Assembly (NCBI GenBank): GCA_963710815.1
Contig: CAVQCA010000062.1
Location: 1 to 64,000, forward strand
Direction: 5' to 3'
From: CAVQCA01 sp963710815
Lineage (GTDB): Bacteria > Pseudomonadota > Gammaproteobacteria > UBA9214
Length of the DNA stretch: 64,000 nucleotides
Shown here: positions 7,250-15,653 of the stretch, one piece after another
Numbering within the stretch: position 1 is the first letter of the stretch
Layout: every line of letters begins with the position of its first letter
Made by a program: the position numbers and the translations under genes
Notes under the pieces: generated by a model
The model's input: only the letters and a program-made list of their open reading frames with translations
The model's database searches: none
What the model was told of the DNA's origin: nothing

Positions 7250-9013
7250 ATGAACGACGATGCCGTATCGATAAATGATGGTATGCCGAAAGGGGTCATG
7301 TTCAATGCCTACCCCGACAGTATTGGCCGAAATCTCGCCGATATTGTGCATATGCTCAAGCGGCCGGAATTCAAGGATGTCTTTTCCCTGTTCTACATCC
7401 TGCCCACCGTTTTCAACAGTGATCTGGATCGCGGCTTTTCAATCATCGATTACGACCTCAATGACGAGCTTGTCTCCCAGGAAGATCTGGAGGAACTCCA
7501 CAAGCTCAATGTGATGTTCAAGTTCGATCTCGTGCTGAATCACCTCTCCGCAAGCTCTCCCCAGTTCCAGGACTTATTGAAGAACGGAGACAAATCAAAA
7601 TTCAGGGACTTCTTCATTGACTGGAATGAATTCTGGAAATCCCATGGAGAGATGAGTCCCGAAGGCTACGTGATACCAAACCAGGAAAATCTCGAGAAGC
7701 TTTTCATGAGGAAGCCCGGGCTTCCGATATTGAAGGTGCGTTTCCCGGACGGGACCGACAGGCCTTACTGGAATACCTTTTATCAGGAGGTGGCATATCA
7801 CGAGATTGCCGCCCACGATTTGCTGCGTGCGCTCGGGATCAAGGAACTTACCCAGGAGGACGCGGAGTACATCGCATCGATCGTGAATGATGTATTGAAC
7901 GCGAAACGTGATGTTGCCGAAATCGACCTGGGTGATTACTCGCATCACAAGGATGATATTATCTCCATCGTCGAGCAGAACCGTAACTACCTGGGACAAA
8001 TGGATCTAAACGCCCAGTCGCTAGCGGTCTGGGAATTTTACGACGAGACCCTGAGAAAGCTCCATGATCACGGCGGCAGACTTGTCAGGCTCGACGCATT
8101 TGCCTATTTGCACAAGGAGCCTGGCCAGACCAATTTCTTCAACAAACCCGGCACGTGGGAGTACCTGGGAAAACTGAAACGCATCGCCGACAAGTATGAG
8201 TTGACGCTCCTGCCTGAAATACATTCCGAATATGGCTCCGGACTCCATGAAGAAGTGGCGGCCAGGGGGTTCCCCATCTACGATTTTTTCTTTCCCGGAT
8301 TGGTCATCGATGCGCTGGATCGCGGGACAAACAGGCATCTTCTGCGCTGGATTCGCGAGATTCTGGAGAAGAGCATCAGAACGGTCAATATGCTTGGCTG
8401 CCATGATGGCATACCGGTCCTCGATCTGAGAGGAAAGGAAATCGATGGCGTCCTGAAGGAGGGCTTGTTAAGCGATGAAGAAATCGGCGCGGCCATCGAT
8501 GAAATCATGGACCGGGGCGGGAGAGTAAAAAATCTGTATGGGCCGGACGGCAAGAAAATATCGTACTACCAGATAAATGCGACATTCTTCAGCGCGCTTG
8601 GGGAAGACGAACGAAAATTGCGTCTCGCCAGGGCAATCCAGATGTTCATGCCGGGCATCCCGCAAGTCTGGTATCTGGATCTGTTTGCAGGAAAGAACGA
8701 CTACGAGGCGGCGGACAAGGGCGGTCCGGCAGGCCACAAGGAAATCAACCGCACAACACTGGCAAACAGCGATATTGATCAGGGTCTTTCAAAAATTGTC
8801 GTGCGGGACCAGCTGGAGCTCATGAGACTGCGGAACAAATCGCCGGCTTTCGAAGGCGAACTGGAGATTCACGACTCGGCCAGGCACCGCCTGCATCTGA
8901 CCTGGAGACATCAGGGATGCGTGGCGACATTGAACGCCGACCTGCGAGATTTCGGCTTCAGTGTCACGCACAAGGGTGAAGCCTGCGCCGAATATGTGAC
9001 ATCGTATCGCTGA
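7250..9013 (+). CDS. GH13 family glycosidase, sucrose/glucosylglycerate-phosphorylase-like
   Basis: A (beta/alpha)8 GH13 enzyme of the sucrose phosphorylase branch (GH13_18-like). The conserved pieces appear in order: MFNAYPDSIG near 17, region I LVLNH at 94-98, nucleophile D282 in VRLDAFAY, acid/base E323 in LLPEIHSEYG, transition-state Asp D386 in GCHDGIPVLD. At 587 residues it is roughly 80-100 longer than typical sucrose phosphorylases. Much of the excess lies at about 185-248, a charged helical insert before QMDLN. The substrate (sucrose, glucosylglycerate, glucosylglycerol) cannot be read from the sequence. A sucrose-phosphatase-like gene follows, suggesting compatible-solute or sucrose metabolism. 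AGAGGG precedes the ATG. Confidence 0.85.
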   Translation: MNDDAVSINDGMPKGVMFNAYPDSIGRNLADIVHMLKRPEFKDVFSLFYILPTVFNSDLDRGFSIIDYDLNDELVSQEDLEELHKLNVMFKFDLVLNHLSASSPQFQDLLKNGDKSKFRDFFIDWNEFWKSHGEMSPEGYVIPNQENLEKLFMRKPGLPILKVRFPDGTDRPYWNTFYQEVAYHEIAAHDLLRALGIKELTQEDAEYIASIVNDVLNAKRDVAEIDLGDYSHHKDDIISIVEQNRNYLGQMDLNAQSLAVWEFYDETLRKLHDHGGRLVRLDAFAYLHKEPGQTNFFNKPGTWEYLGKLKRIADKYELTLLPEIHSEYGSGLHEEVAARGFPIYDFFFPGLVIDALDRGTNRHLLRWIREILEKSIRTVNMLGCHDGIPVLDLRGKEIDGVLKEGLLSDEEIGAAIDEIMDRGGRVKNLYGPDGKKISYYQINATFFSALGEDERKLRLARAIQMFMPGIPQVWYLDLFAGKNDYEAADKGGPAGHKEINRTTLANSDIDQGLSKIVVRDQLELMRLRNKSPAFEGELEIHDSARHRLHLTWRHQGCVATLNADLRDFGFSVTHKGEACAEYVTSYR

Positions 9014-9047
9014 CGAACATGCAAGGGCGATTTCGGAGATATACGGG

Positions 9048-9199
9048 GTCAATGTCACTTAAATAACGCATGTCATCCCGAATGACGTCCACATGGCCAC
9101 GGAAGCACACGGGAAAACACGGAATATACACTTTTTTCCGTGTCCTCCGTGTGATCCCGTGGCTATTTATCACGCTTGAGGCTTAACCAAGTGTCATTC
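9048..9199. mobile_element. MITE-like element, copy 1, with 9-bp flanking direct repeat
   Basis: A ~150-bp non-coding element is bounded by AATGTCACTT at the left and AAGTGTCATT at the right. Inside are the inverted arms GGCCACGGAAGCACACGG and the matching CCGTG..CCGTGGC. It is flanked on both sides by ATATACGGG (9039-9047 and 9200-9208), which looks like a target-site duplication. A homologous copy lies at 45688-45831. No transposase is encoded, so it would be moved in trans. It fills the gap between the GH13 and HAD genes. Confidence 0.7.
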
Positions 9200-9216
9200 A
9201 TATACGGGATAAAAAG

Positions 9217-10029
9217 ATGAAAATACTTGCCACCGATCTGGACAGGACGCTGCTCCCTAATGGCAGCTGGAAGGCCGATGACGAAGCCATCGACCTGTTC
9301 AATGACCTGACGGAAAAACATAATGTCCTCGTCGTGTATGTGACGGGCCGGAATCTGGCGCTCACTGAAAATGCGATCAAGGAATACGGTGTCAGATATC
9401 CGGATGTCCTGTGCGGGGATGTCGGAACATCTATAAGAAAGTACCAGCATGGCGAGTGGAAATTCGATGATGGCTGGATTGCCCATGTCAGGCACGCGAG
9501 TCCACGATGGGATGCCGCTGCCATCAGGGACGCAGTCAGCGGAATCAAGGGTATGCGGGAGCAGGAAAGCGAGCATCTGAACCAGTTCAAGCAGAGCTAC
9601 TACGTCGAGCACGAAAAAAATGACGAGGTGCTGAATCAGGTGGATGCGCTGGTGAAGGGACGGTTCGACGAGGTCATCATCTACAGTTTCGATTCACAGG
9701 ACGGGAAGGGGCTGCTCGATTTTCTGCCGGCAAGCGCGACCAAACAGACTGCACTGGAATATGTGGCAGGTGAGTTTGGCGCCGCGAAGGAGGATGTCGT
9801 ATTTTGCGGGGACAGCGGCAACGATATCTTCCCCCTGACGGCGGGATTTCGTGGTGTTCTTGTGAGGAATGCCGACGATCAACTGGTGCAGAATGTCAAA
9901 CAGGCGATGGATGCGAACCCGGCCCTGAAGGTGTATTTCGCAAAAGGGGATTTCCACGGGTTGAAAGGATATTACACGAGCGGGGTGATCGAGGGGGCAT
10001 ATCATTACGGATTGTTCGAGGATGGGTAA
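9217..10029 (+). CDS. HAD-superfamily sugar phosphatase, sucrose-6-phosphate phosphatase-like
   Basis: A 270-residue Cof/SPP-type HAD phosphatase. Motif I is DLDRTLL with D7 as nucleophile and D9, motif II is VTGRN at 42-46, the motif III lysine is K176 (ASATKQTAL), and motif IV is FCGDSGNDIFPL with D199 and D203. This cap and motif layout is that of sucrose-6F-phosphate and mannosyl-3-phosphoglycerate phosphatases. It follows the GH13 gene on the same strand but is separated by an inserted MITE-like element. No sucrose-phosphate synthase is in view, so the substrate is inferred only from family resemblance. Confidence 0.85.
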   Translation: MKILATDLDRTLLPNGSWKADDEAIDLFNDLTEKHNVLVVYVTGRNLALTENAIKEYGVRYPDVLCGDVGTSIRKYQHGEWKFDDGWIAHVRHASPRWDAAAIRDAVSGIKGMREQESEHLNQFKQSYYVEHEKNDEVLNQVDALVKGRFDEVIIYSFDSQDGKGLLDFLPASATKQTALEYVAGEFGAAKEDVVFCGDSGNDIFPLTAGFRGVLVRNADDQLVQNVKQAMDANPALKVYFAKGDFHGLKGYYTSGVIEGAYHYGLFEDG

Positions 10030-10272
10030 TTCTCCGGAATGCCAATAAACGCTAGCGTTCGTTAGAGGACCAGTGCTGGCGATGATCGGATAGAGGGAAT
10101 CCGCAAATTTTTGTCGGTTTTAATGGATATTGGTTGAAGAGGCCGAAAGCGAGAACCTGAAACCTCGATTCCACCACTCCATGTCTGGATTTTTCCGCAA
10201 CTTATCCGTGTAGAATCATGGTCGTGTTGTTCACAACTCCCGTACATCATTTTCTACCCTCTGGAGGTCACC

Positions 10273-10674
10273 ATGGAACGTCGTACCTTTCTCAACGCCG
10301 CCCTGGCCAGTGCGGCCGGCATCGCCCTGGTCTCTCGTACGGCCAATGCGACGGACAAGTCCGGCGGAGACAATGTCATATTCACCGAGGAAACGCCCGG
10401 CCATTGGAAAGGCAAGGAAAAACTGCATGTGCCTCTCATTGCAATCAAGGGTGACACCATCACCGTGACCACGCCCCATCCGATGAGCGAGGCCCACTAT
10501 ATAGTCAGCCATACGGTGGTCCTTGGCGGTGGCCGGTTTCTGGACCGCAAAACCTTCACCTGGAAAGACACCCCGGTTTCCGAACATACCCTACCGGCTG
10601 GCTATAAAGGCAAGGTTATTGTGACAAGCACCTGCAATCAGCACGACTGGTGGCTGAACGAACAGATTGTCTGA
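10273..10674 (+). CDS. Superoxide reductase (desulfoferrodoxin Fe-site domain) with Tat signal
   Basis: This 133-residue protein would reduce superoxide to peroxide at a mononuclear iron site. The ligands fit the SOR pattern: H52 (KLHVP), H69 (TTPHPM), H75 (EAHYI), C121 and H124 (TCNQHDWW). The N-terminus MERRTFLNAALASAAGIAL is a twin-arginine export signal, so the enzyme would be periplasmic. A leucine sits between the usual lysine and histidine of the EKHVP loop. There is no N-terminal rubredoxin-like centre, so it is a one-iron (class II type) enzyme. GGAGG lies eight bases before the ATG. Upstream 10030-10272 contains a perfect palindrome AACGCTAGCGTT (10048-10059) and no gene. Confidence 0.88.
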   Translation: MERRTFLNAALASAAGIALVSRTANATDKSGGDNVIFTEETPGHWKGKEKLHVPLIAIKGDTITVTTPHPMSEAHYIVSHTVVLGGGRFLDRKTFTWKDTPVSEHTLPAGYKGKVIVTSTCNQHDWWLNEQIV

Positions 10675-10687
10675 ATCTTGCCGGCAC

Positions 10688-10716
10688 GGCAGGCCCTGTA
10701 TTCACCAGGGCCTGCC
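10688..10716 (+). terminator. Strong hairpin downstream of the superoxide reductase gene
   Basis: GGCAGGCCCTG and CAGGGCCTGCC form an 11-bp perfect stem with a 7-base loop, 13 bases after the stop codon. There is no T-run, so it may stabilise the transcript end rather than act as an intrinsic terminator. Confidence 0.45.
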
Positions 10717-10848
10717 GCTCATCAGCCGGACGAGTAAAGCGGAGTCGTACTGGATGGACAGTCGCGCCCGAGTGTGCAGTTACGAGTACCATTGCGTGAC
10801 TCGACGGCGCGAAACTCCGGGACCATTTTCCCGACGCGTTCGCCACGA

Positions 10849-13590
10849 TCACCCGGGTTCGGCTGCCCCATGGTTAAAGACTCTGTCGGGCGCCCCGGTC
10901 ACGCCGTTCGCACCCAGGTGTTTGCGCAGGGACTTTTCCAGGCATTCGTACTGTTCGCTGTCTTCGAGCGGCTGGTTGTTCCGGTCGGTAATGTAGAAGA
11001 TATCCTCGGCACGCGAGCCCAGCGTTGCGATCTTTGCGTTCAGCAGCCGCATGCCGCATTCCGTGAAGGCCCTTCCGACCTGCGAAAGCAGGCCGGGATG
11101 ATCCGCCGTGATCAACTCCATGACCGTGCGATGATCGAGTTCATCGGGTTTGAAATCGATGTGCGTTTTGATCGGAAAATGTCTGTACCGTCCCGGCGTC
11201 CTGCGTGAGACATGCCAATCACGCTGCTCCTGCTCCCCCGAGGCGATTTCCTCCAGCAGCGCGGCGCGTATTTCCTCGGCGCGCATATCGCTCTCCACCG
11301 GCTGGCCGGAGGTCTCGAGCACGTGGAAGGTGTTGAGCACATGTCCATCCGTTGTGGTAATGATGCCGGCGTCCACAATATTCAGTCCCAGCTGGTCCAG
11401 AACGGCGGTGATCAGGGTGAATAGTTCATCCATCACCCTGGTGTAGATGAAAATTTCCGTACTGCCTCGCTCCGTGGAGGCATAGACCGCGACGATGCGC
11501 TGCTCACCTTCGTCGCTTTCCTCGATGAGCTGGGTGTGCCATGCCACCTGGTCCGGGGTATGACGCAGAAAATACTCCTCACCCAGCACTTCCCAGACGG
11601 CGTCGTGCCGGCCGGTATCCGTTGTCACGCTCTCCAGCAGCCTGCGCGCCTCGCTCTGTACCTGCTGGATATGTTCGGAGCGTTCCATAGGGTCCTGCAG
11701 ACCGCGCTGGAACGCCCGGCGGGTATTGTAATAGAGCTGCCGCAGCAGGGCGTCCTTCCAGGTCGTCCAGAGTTCGGGGTTGGTCGCTCGAATATCGGCC
11801 ACGGTCAGCAGGTAGAGATAATCGAGACGTACCGGGTCACCGACGATGCGCGCGAACCGGTTGATAACTGCCGGATCGCTGATGTCCTCGCGCTGCGCCG
11901 TGAATGACATCAGCAGGTGTTTGGTGACCAGCCATTCGACGAGGTTGGTGTCGTAATCGCTCAGGTGATGCCGTACGCAGAACTCGCGCGCCTCGGCGCC
12001 GCCGAGGTCGGAATGGTCGCCCTTGCGGCCCTTGGCGATATCGTGAAACAGTCCGGCGAGGTACATCAACTCGGGTTTGGGCAGCGTTTCGATGACGTGG
12101 CTGCAGAGCGGGAATTCATCGGCGTGGCCGGGTGCCATGAAGCGGCGCAGGTTGCGCACCACGAACAGGATGTGTTCATCTACGGTGTAGATGTGGAACA
12201 GGTCGTACTGCATCAGTCCGACGATTCGTCCAAACGCCGGAAGATAGGCGGCCAGAACGCCATAGGTGTTCATCCTGCGCAGGCCATGGGTGACGCCGTA
12301 GGGCTGCCGGAGTATCTCCATGAAAAGACTCCGGCTGCGCAGGTCGTCACGAAATGTGTCATCGATCAGGTGGCGGTGCGCGCGAATCGCCCTGATGGTG
12401 TCGGCGCGTATCCCCTTCAGGTGCGGGTTCTGTTCGAGCAGCAGGAAGATCTCGAACAGGGCGAACGGGTAACTGGCGAACACCCTGCTGTCGGTGATTT
12501 CGATGAACCCGTTTCTGGCCTGGAAGCGTTTGTTGAGCGGGACAATCCGGGCGGGCCGGTCAGCGAACAGTATTTCCTCCTGAAAGAGCTGCAGCAGCAT
12601 TTCGTTGAGGCGGTTGAGGTCCATCACGGTCCGGTAGTACTGCTTCATGAAGACTTCGACGCCCAGGTGATCGTCTTCGTCGTGGAAACCGAACTGTCCG
12701 GCGATGCTGCGCTGGTAGTCGAACAGCAGACGGTCCTCGCCCCGGCCGGTCAGGATATGCAGGGCGAAGCGGATCTGCCACAGGAGATCCCGGCCCTCGA
12801 CCAGGACATCGTATTCCGCCTTGGTGAGGAAGCCGTGCGTGACCAGACCTTCCAGCGATGTCGTGCCGAAGTGACGGTTGGCCACCCAGCAGATCATCTG
12901 GATATCGCGTAGTCCCCCAGGGCCTTCCTTGACATTGGGCTCCAGCTTGTAGGCGGTATCGTGGTACTTTCGATGCCGGTTTTTCTGTTCACGGCGCTTG
13001 GATTCAAAGAAATCACGGCTGTTCCAGATCTTCCCGGGCGCCACGCTGGCGCACATCGCAGCATAAAGATCGGCGTTGCCTGCCAGCCGGCGGGCCTCCA
13101 TCAGGTTGGTGACCACGGTGACATCGGCCAGCGACTGTTCGACGCACTCTCCCACCGTGCGTACGCTGTGACCCACCTCAAGCCCGATATCCCAGAGAAA
13201 GACCAGCAGCGATTCGAGCCTGGGGTTGAGCAGTTCGTGCGTAGTATCCGGCAGCAACACCAGCAGATCGATGTCCGAACCCGGCATGAGCTCGGTGCGT
13301 CCATAGCCGCCGACGGCGACCAGCGCCGCATTCTGCGCTTCCTCGGCCAGGAAGCGGCGCCAGGCGCGGACCAGCAGTTGGTCGATCAGCCAGGAATGCG
13401 CCTTGATGAGTACCGGGGCGCTGACGCCGTGCTCGAACTTCTGTTTGAGTTCGGCGCGGCTCTGGCTCAGGAACTGCCTGAACAGAGGCAGGGGCTGCTC
13501 GCCGCGAGCAAGGCCGTCATCCAGTACGGGTATGCCGAACCACGATTCGTAGTGGTCCTCAAAGGCCGGGATTGCGGCGTTATCGGGCAT
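10849..13590 (-). CDS. glnD: [Protein-PII] uridylyltransferase/uridylyl-removing enzyme
   Basis: GlnD senses glutamine and uridylylates or deuridylylates PII proteins to set nitrogen metabolism. The protein is 913 residues, full length for the family. An N-terminal nucleotidyltransferase motif GGYGRTELMPGSDIDLLVL lies near 94-112, with the catalytic DxD at 106/108. The HD phosphohydrolase motif (LFHDIAKGRKGDHS) sits in the middle, and two ACT domains at the C-terminus (AVYASTERGSTEIFIYTRV, then ELITADHPGLLSQVGRAF) bind glutamine. It lies 11 bases downstream of map on the same strand, so the two are probably cotranscribed, as in many gammaproteobacteria. Confidence 0.97.
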   Translation of the reverse strand: MPDNAAIPAFEDHYESWFGIPVLDDGLARGEQPLPLFRQFLSQSRAELKQKFEHGVSAPVLIKAHSWLIDQLLVRAWRRFLAEEAQNAALVAVGGYGRTELMPGSDIDLLVLLPDTTHELLNPRLESLLVFLWDIGLEVGHSVRTVGECVEQSLADVTVVTNLMEARRLAGNADLYAAMCASVAPGKIWNSRDFFESKRREQKNRHRKYHDTAYKLEPNVKEGPGGLRDIQMICWVANRHFGTTSLEGLVTHGFLTKAEYDVLVEGRDLLWQIRFALHILTGRGEDRLLFDYQRSIAGQFGFHDEDDHLGVEVFMKQYYRTVMDLNRLNEMLLQLFQEEILFADRPARIVPLNKRFQARNGFIEITDSRVFASYPFALFEIFLLLEQNPHLKGIRADTIRAIRAHRHLIDDTFRDDLRSRSLFMEILRQPYGVTHGLRRMNTYGVLAAYLPAFGRIVGLMQYDLFHIYTVDEHILFVVRNLRRFMAPGHADEFPLCSHVIETLPKPELMYLAGLFHDIAKGRKGDHSDLGGAEAREFCVRHHLSDYDTNLVEWLVTKHLLMSFTAQREDISDPAVINRFARIVGDPVRLDYLYLLTVADIRATNPELWTTWKDALLRQLYYNTRRAFQRGLQDPMERSEHIQQVQSEARRLLESVTTDTGRHDAVWEVLGEEYFLRHTPDQVAWHTQLIEESDEGEQRIVAVYASTERGSTEIFIYTRVMDELFTLITAVLDQLGLNIVDAGIITTTDGHVLNTFHVLETSGQPVESDMRAEEIRAALLEEIASGEQEQRDWHVSRRTPGRYRHFPIKTHIDFKPDELDHRTVMELITADHPGLLSQVGRAFTECGMRLLNAKIATLGSRAEDIFYITDRNNQPLEDSEQYECLEKSLRKHLGANGVTGAPDRVFNHGAAEPG

Positions 13591-13601
13591 GGAGGTGATG
13601 T

Positions 13602-14369
13602 TTACAGCGCCTCACCGGCCAGGCAGGTGAGCACCTCGTGGCCGGTTTGCGTGACCAGTATTGTGTGTTCCCACTGGGCTGACAGGCTGTGGTCCTTCGT
13701 GACCACCGTCCAGCCGTCCGGTAACAGCTTCGTATGACGCTTGCCGGCGTTTACCATGGGTTCGATGGTGAAGGTCATCCCGGCCTCCAGCACCATGCCG
13801 GTGCCGCTTTTCCCGTAATGCAGTACCTGCGGGTCTTCGTGGAACTCGCGACCGATGCCATGACCGCAGTATTCGCGCACGATGGAACAGTGACTGGCTT
13901 CGGCATACTCCTGTATGACTTCTCCGATGTCGCCCAGTCGTACGCCGGGTCCAACCATCGCGATCCCCTTGACCATGCATTCGTGGCTGATACGGGCAAG
14001 GCGCTGCGCGGCCACGGAGGGTTCGCCGACAAAGAACATTTTGCTGGTGTCGCCGTGAAAGCCGTCCTTGATGACGGTGATGTCGATATTTACGATGTCG
14101 CCTTTGCGGAGCACCTTGTTGCTCGGGATGCCGTGGCATACGACGTGGTTGACGGAGGTGCAGATCGATTTCGGGAAGCCGCGGTAATTCAGGGGTGCAG
14201 GTATGGCCTGCTGCTCGTTGACGATGTAGTCATGGCAGATACGGTCCAGTTCATCGGTGGTGACGCCGGGAACGACCCGGGGGCGGATCATGCGCAGCAC
14301 CTCGCCCGCCAGGCGACCTGCGACCCGCATCTTCTCTATTTCGGCTGATGTCTTGATTGTGACGGCCAT
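13602..14369 (-). CDS. map: Methionine aminopeptidase, type I
   Basis: Removes the N-terminal methionine from nascent proteins. The 255-residue length is standard. The pita-bread fold metal ligands are all visible: D in VNIDITVIKDG, D in FHGDTSKMFF, H in GHGIGREFHEDP, E in FTIEPMVNAG, and E in QWEHTILVT; the substrate histidine is in HVVCHGIP. It is divergent from rpsB across a 250-bp promoter region, the common map/rpsB arrangement, and precedes glnD. Confidence 0.97.
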   Translation of the reverse strand: MAVTIKTSAEIEKMRVAGRLAGEVLRMIRPRVVPGVTTDELDRICHDYIVNEQQAIPAPLNYRGFPKSICTSVNHVVCHGIPSNKVLRKGDIVNIDITVIKDGFHGDTSKMFFVGEPSVAAQRLARISHECMVKGIAMVGPGVRLGDIGEVIQEYAEASHCSIVREYCGHGIGREFHEDPQVLHYGKSGTGMVLEAGMTFTIEPMVNAGKRHTKLLPDGWTVVTKDHSLSAQWEHTILVTQTGHEVLTCLAGEAL

Positions 14370-14420
14370 ATCTCCAACCGTATCCGGGCTCCGGACACAA
14401 ACGTCATGTGATCAGGGTAA

Positions 14421-14449
14421 TTGCTGCAGAGGGGAGTGTATGGTATAAA
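14421..14449 (+). promoter_or_regulatory. Candidate sigma-70 promoter of rpsB-tsf
   Basis: TTGCTG (14421-14426) and TATAAA (14444-14449) are separated by exactly 17 bases. That leaves a leader of about 160 bases before rpsB. rpsB leaders in gammaproteobacteria are known to mediate S2 autoregulation; whether this one does is inferred. Confidence 0.5.
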
Positions 14450-14618
14450 AGCGGGCTTGTTAAGCGGCTCCGTAATGGCTGTCTGACAGGAAACGCAAAA
14501 AACCCAATACACACATGTACCGGCACATGCGGCAGGGTGCCCGGGTCCCGTTGTAACGGTGGCCGGGTTGTCGTCATGGGGTGCATGGAGGCTTAACCCG
14601 ACAAGCGGAGTTTAAATC

Positions 14619-15452
14619 ATGGCAAATGTCACAATGCGCCAGATGCTGGAGTCTGGCGTACATTTCGGTCACCAGACCCGTTACTGGAACCCGAAGATGG
14701 CCCCTTACATCTTCGGCGAGCGCGGCAAGATACACATCATCAACCTCGAGAAGACCCTGCCGCTGTTCGATGCGGCAATGAATTACATCAGCAGCCTGGT
14801 TGCCAATGGGGGCACCCTGCTGTTCGTCGGTACCAAGCGATCGGCCCAGACCGCCATACGTGAACATGTCCCACGCTGCGGCATGCCCTTCGTCAATCAC
14901 CGCTGGCTCGGCGGTATGCTGACAAACTACAAGACCGTGCGCCAGTCGATCAAACGCCTGAAGCAGCTCGAGACCATGGAAGAGGACGGATCGCTCGAAC
15001 GGCTGAGCAAGCGTGAGGGACTGACGCTGCGGCGGGAAAAGGATAAGCTGGAGCGCAGTCTCGGCGGCATCAAGGACATGAACGGTATTCCCGACGCCCT
15101 GTTCGTGGTGGATGTGGGCTATGAGAAGATCGCCGTGAGCGAGGCGGTCAAACTCGGCATCCCGGTGGTCGGCGTGGTCGACACCAACAACTCCGTGGAA
15201 GGCGTCGATTACGTGATACCGGGGAATGATGACGCCATCCGCGCGATCAACCTTTACGTGGAAAGTGCCGCGAACGCCGTGGAGGCGGGCCGCCTGAACA
15301 TCGCCAGGATTGCTCCCGATAGCGAGGATGAGTTTATCGAACTCGACGAGAAAGGCGCGGCGGCCCCCGGGAAGACGGCCCGCGTTCCTGCCTCCAGGAA
15401 GGCGGCCAAAAAGGTCACGGTGAAGAAAAAGGCGGCAGGCCAGCCAGGGTGA
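14619..15452 (+). CDS. rpsB: 30S ribosomal protein S2
   Basis: S2 binds late in 30S assembly. The 277-residue frame contains all family landmarks: MRQMLESGVHFGHQTRYWNP, FVGTKRSAQ, NHRWLGGMLTNYKTV, and GIPVVGVVDTNNSVEGVDY. GGAG lies eleven bases before the ATG. The conserved body ends near residue 230 and is followed by an Ala/Lys tail (ARVPASRKAAKKVTVKKKAA) before a TGA. Beyond that stop, two other frames continue an acidic Ala/Glu/Thr-rich tail to 15601 (EEDAVEDAP, then AGETATHEEATVPHEE), suggesting a longer C-terminus cut by frame breaks. Confidence 0.97.
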   Translation: MANVTMRQMLESGVHFGHQTRYWNPKMAPYIFGERGKIHIINLEKTLPLFDAAMNYISSLVANGGTLLFVGTKRSAQTAIREHVPRCGMPFVNHRWLGGMLTNYKTVRQSIKRLKQLETMEEDGSLERLSKREGLTLRREKDKLERSLGGIKDMNGIPDALFVVDVGYEKIAVSEAVKLGIPVVGVVDTNNSVEGVDYVIPGNDDAIRAINLYVESAANAVEAGRLNIARIAPDSEDEFIELDEKGAAAPGKTARVPASRKAAKKVTVKKKAAGQPG

Positions 15453-15653
15453 GGAAGATGCCGTAGAGGACGCACCGATCTGCCGGTGAAACTGCCACCC
15501 ATGAAGAAGCCACTGTGCCCCATGAGGAAACCGCCTCAACCGGGGAATCCGACGCCGCCGGCGAAGAGACCGGGTTAACCCGGGACGACAGCGCGGCTTG
15601 AAGCATCCCGTATATTCGGCTACCAACACTGGATTCAGAAGAGGTTTGACACG

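Noticed and set aside
10048..10059. Perfect palindrome AACGCTAGCGTT as an operator
   Set aside because: It is short, stands alone over 200 bases from the next start codon, and may be chance.
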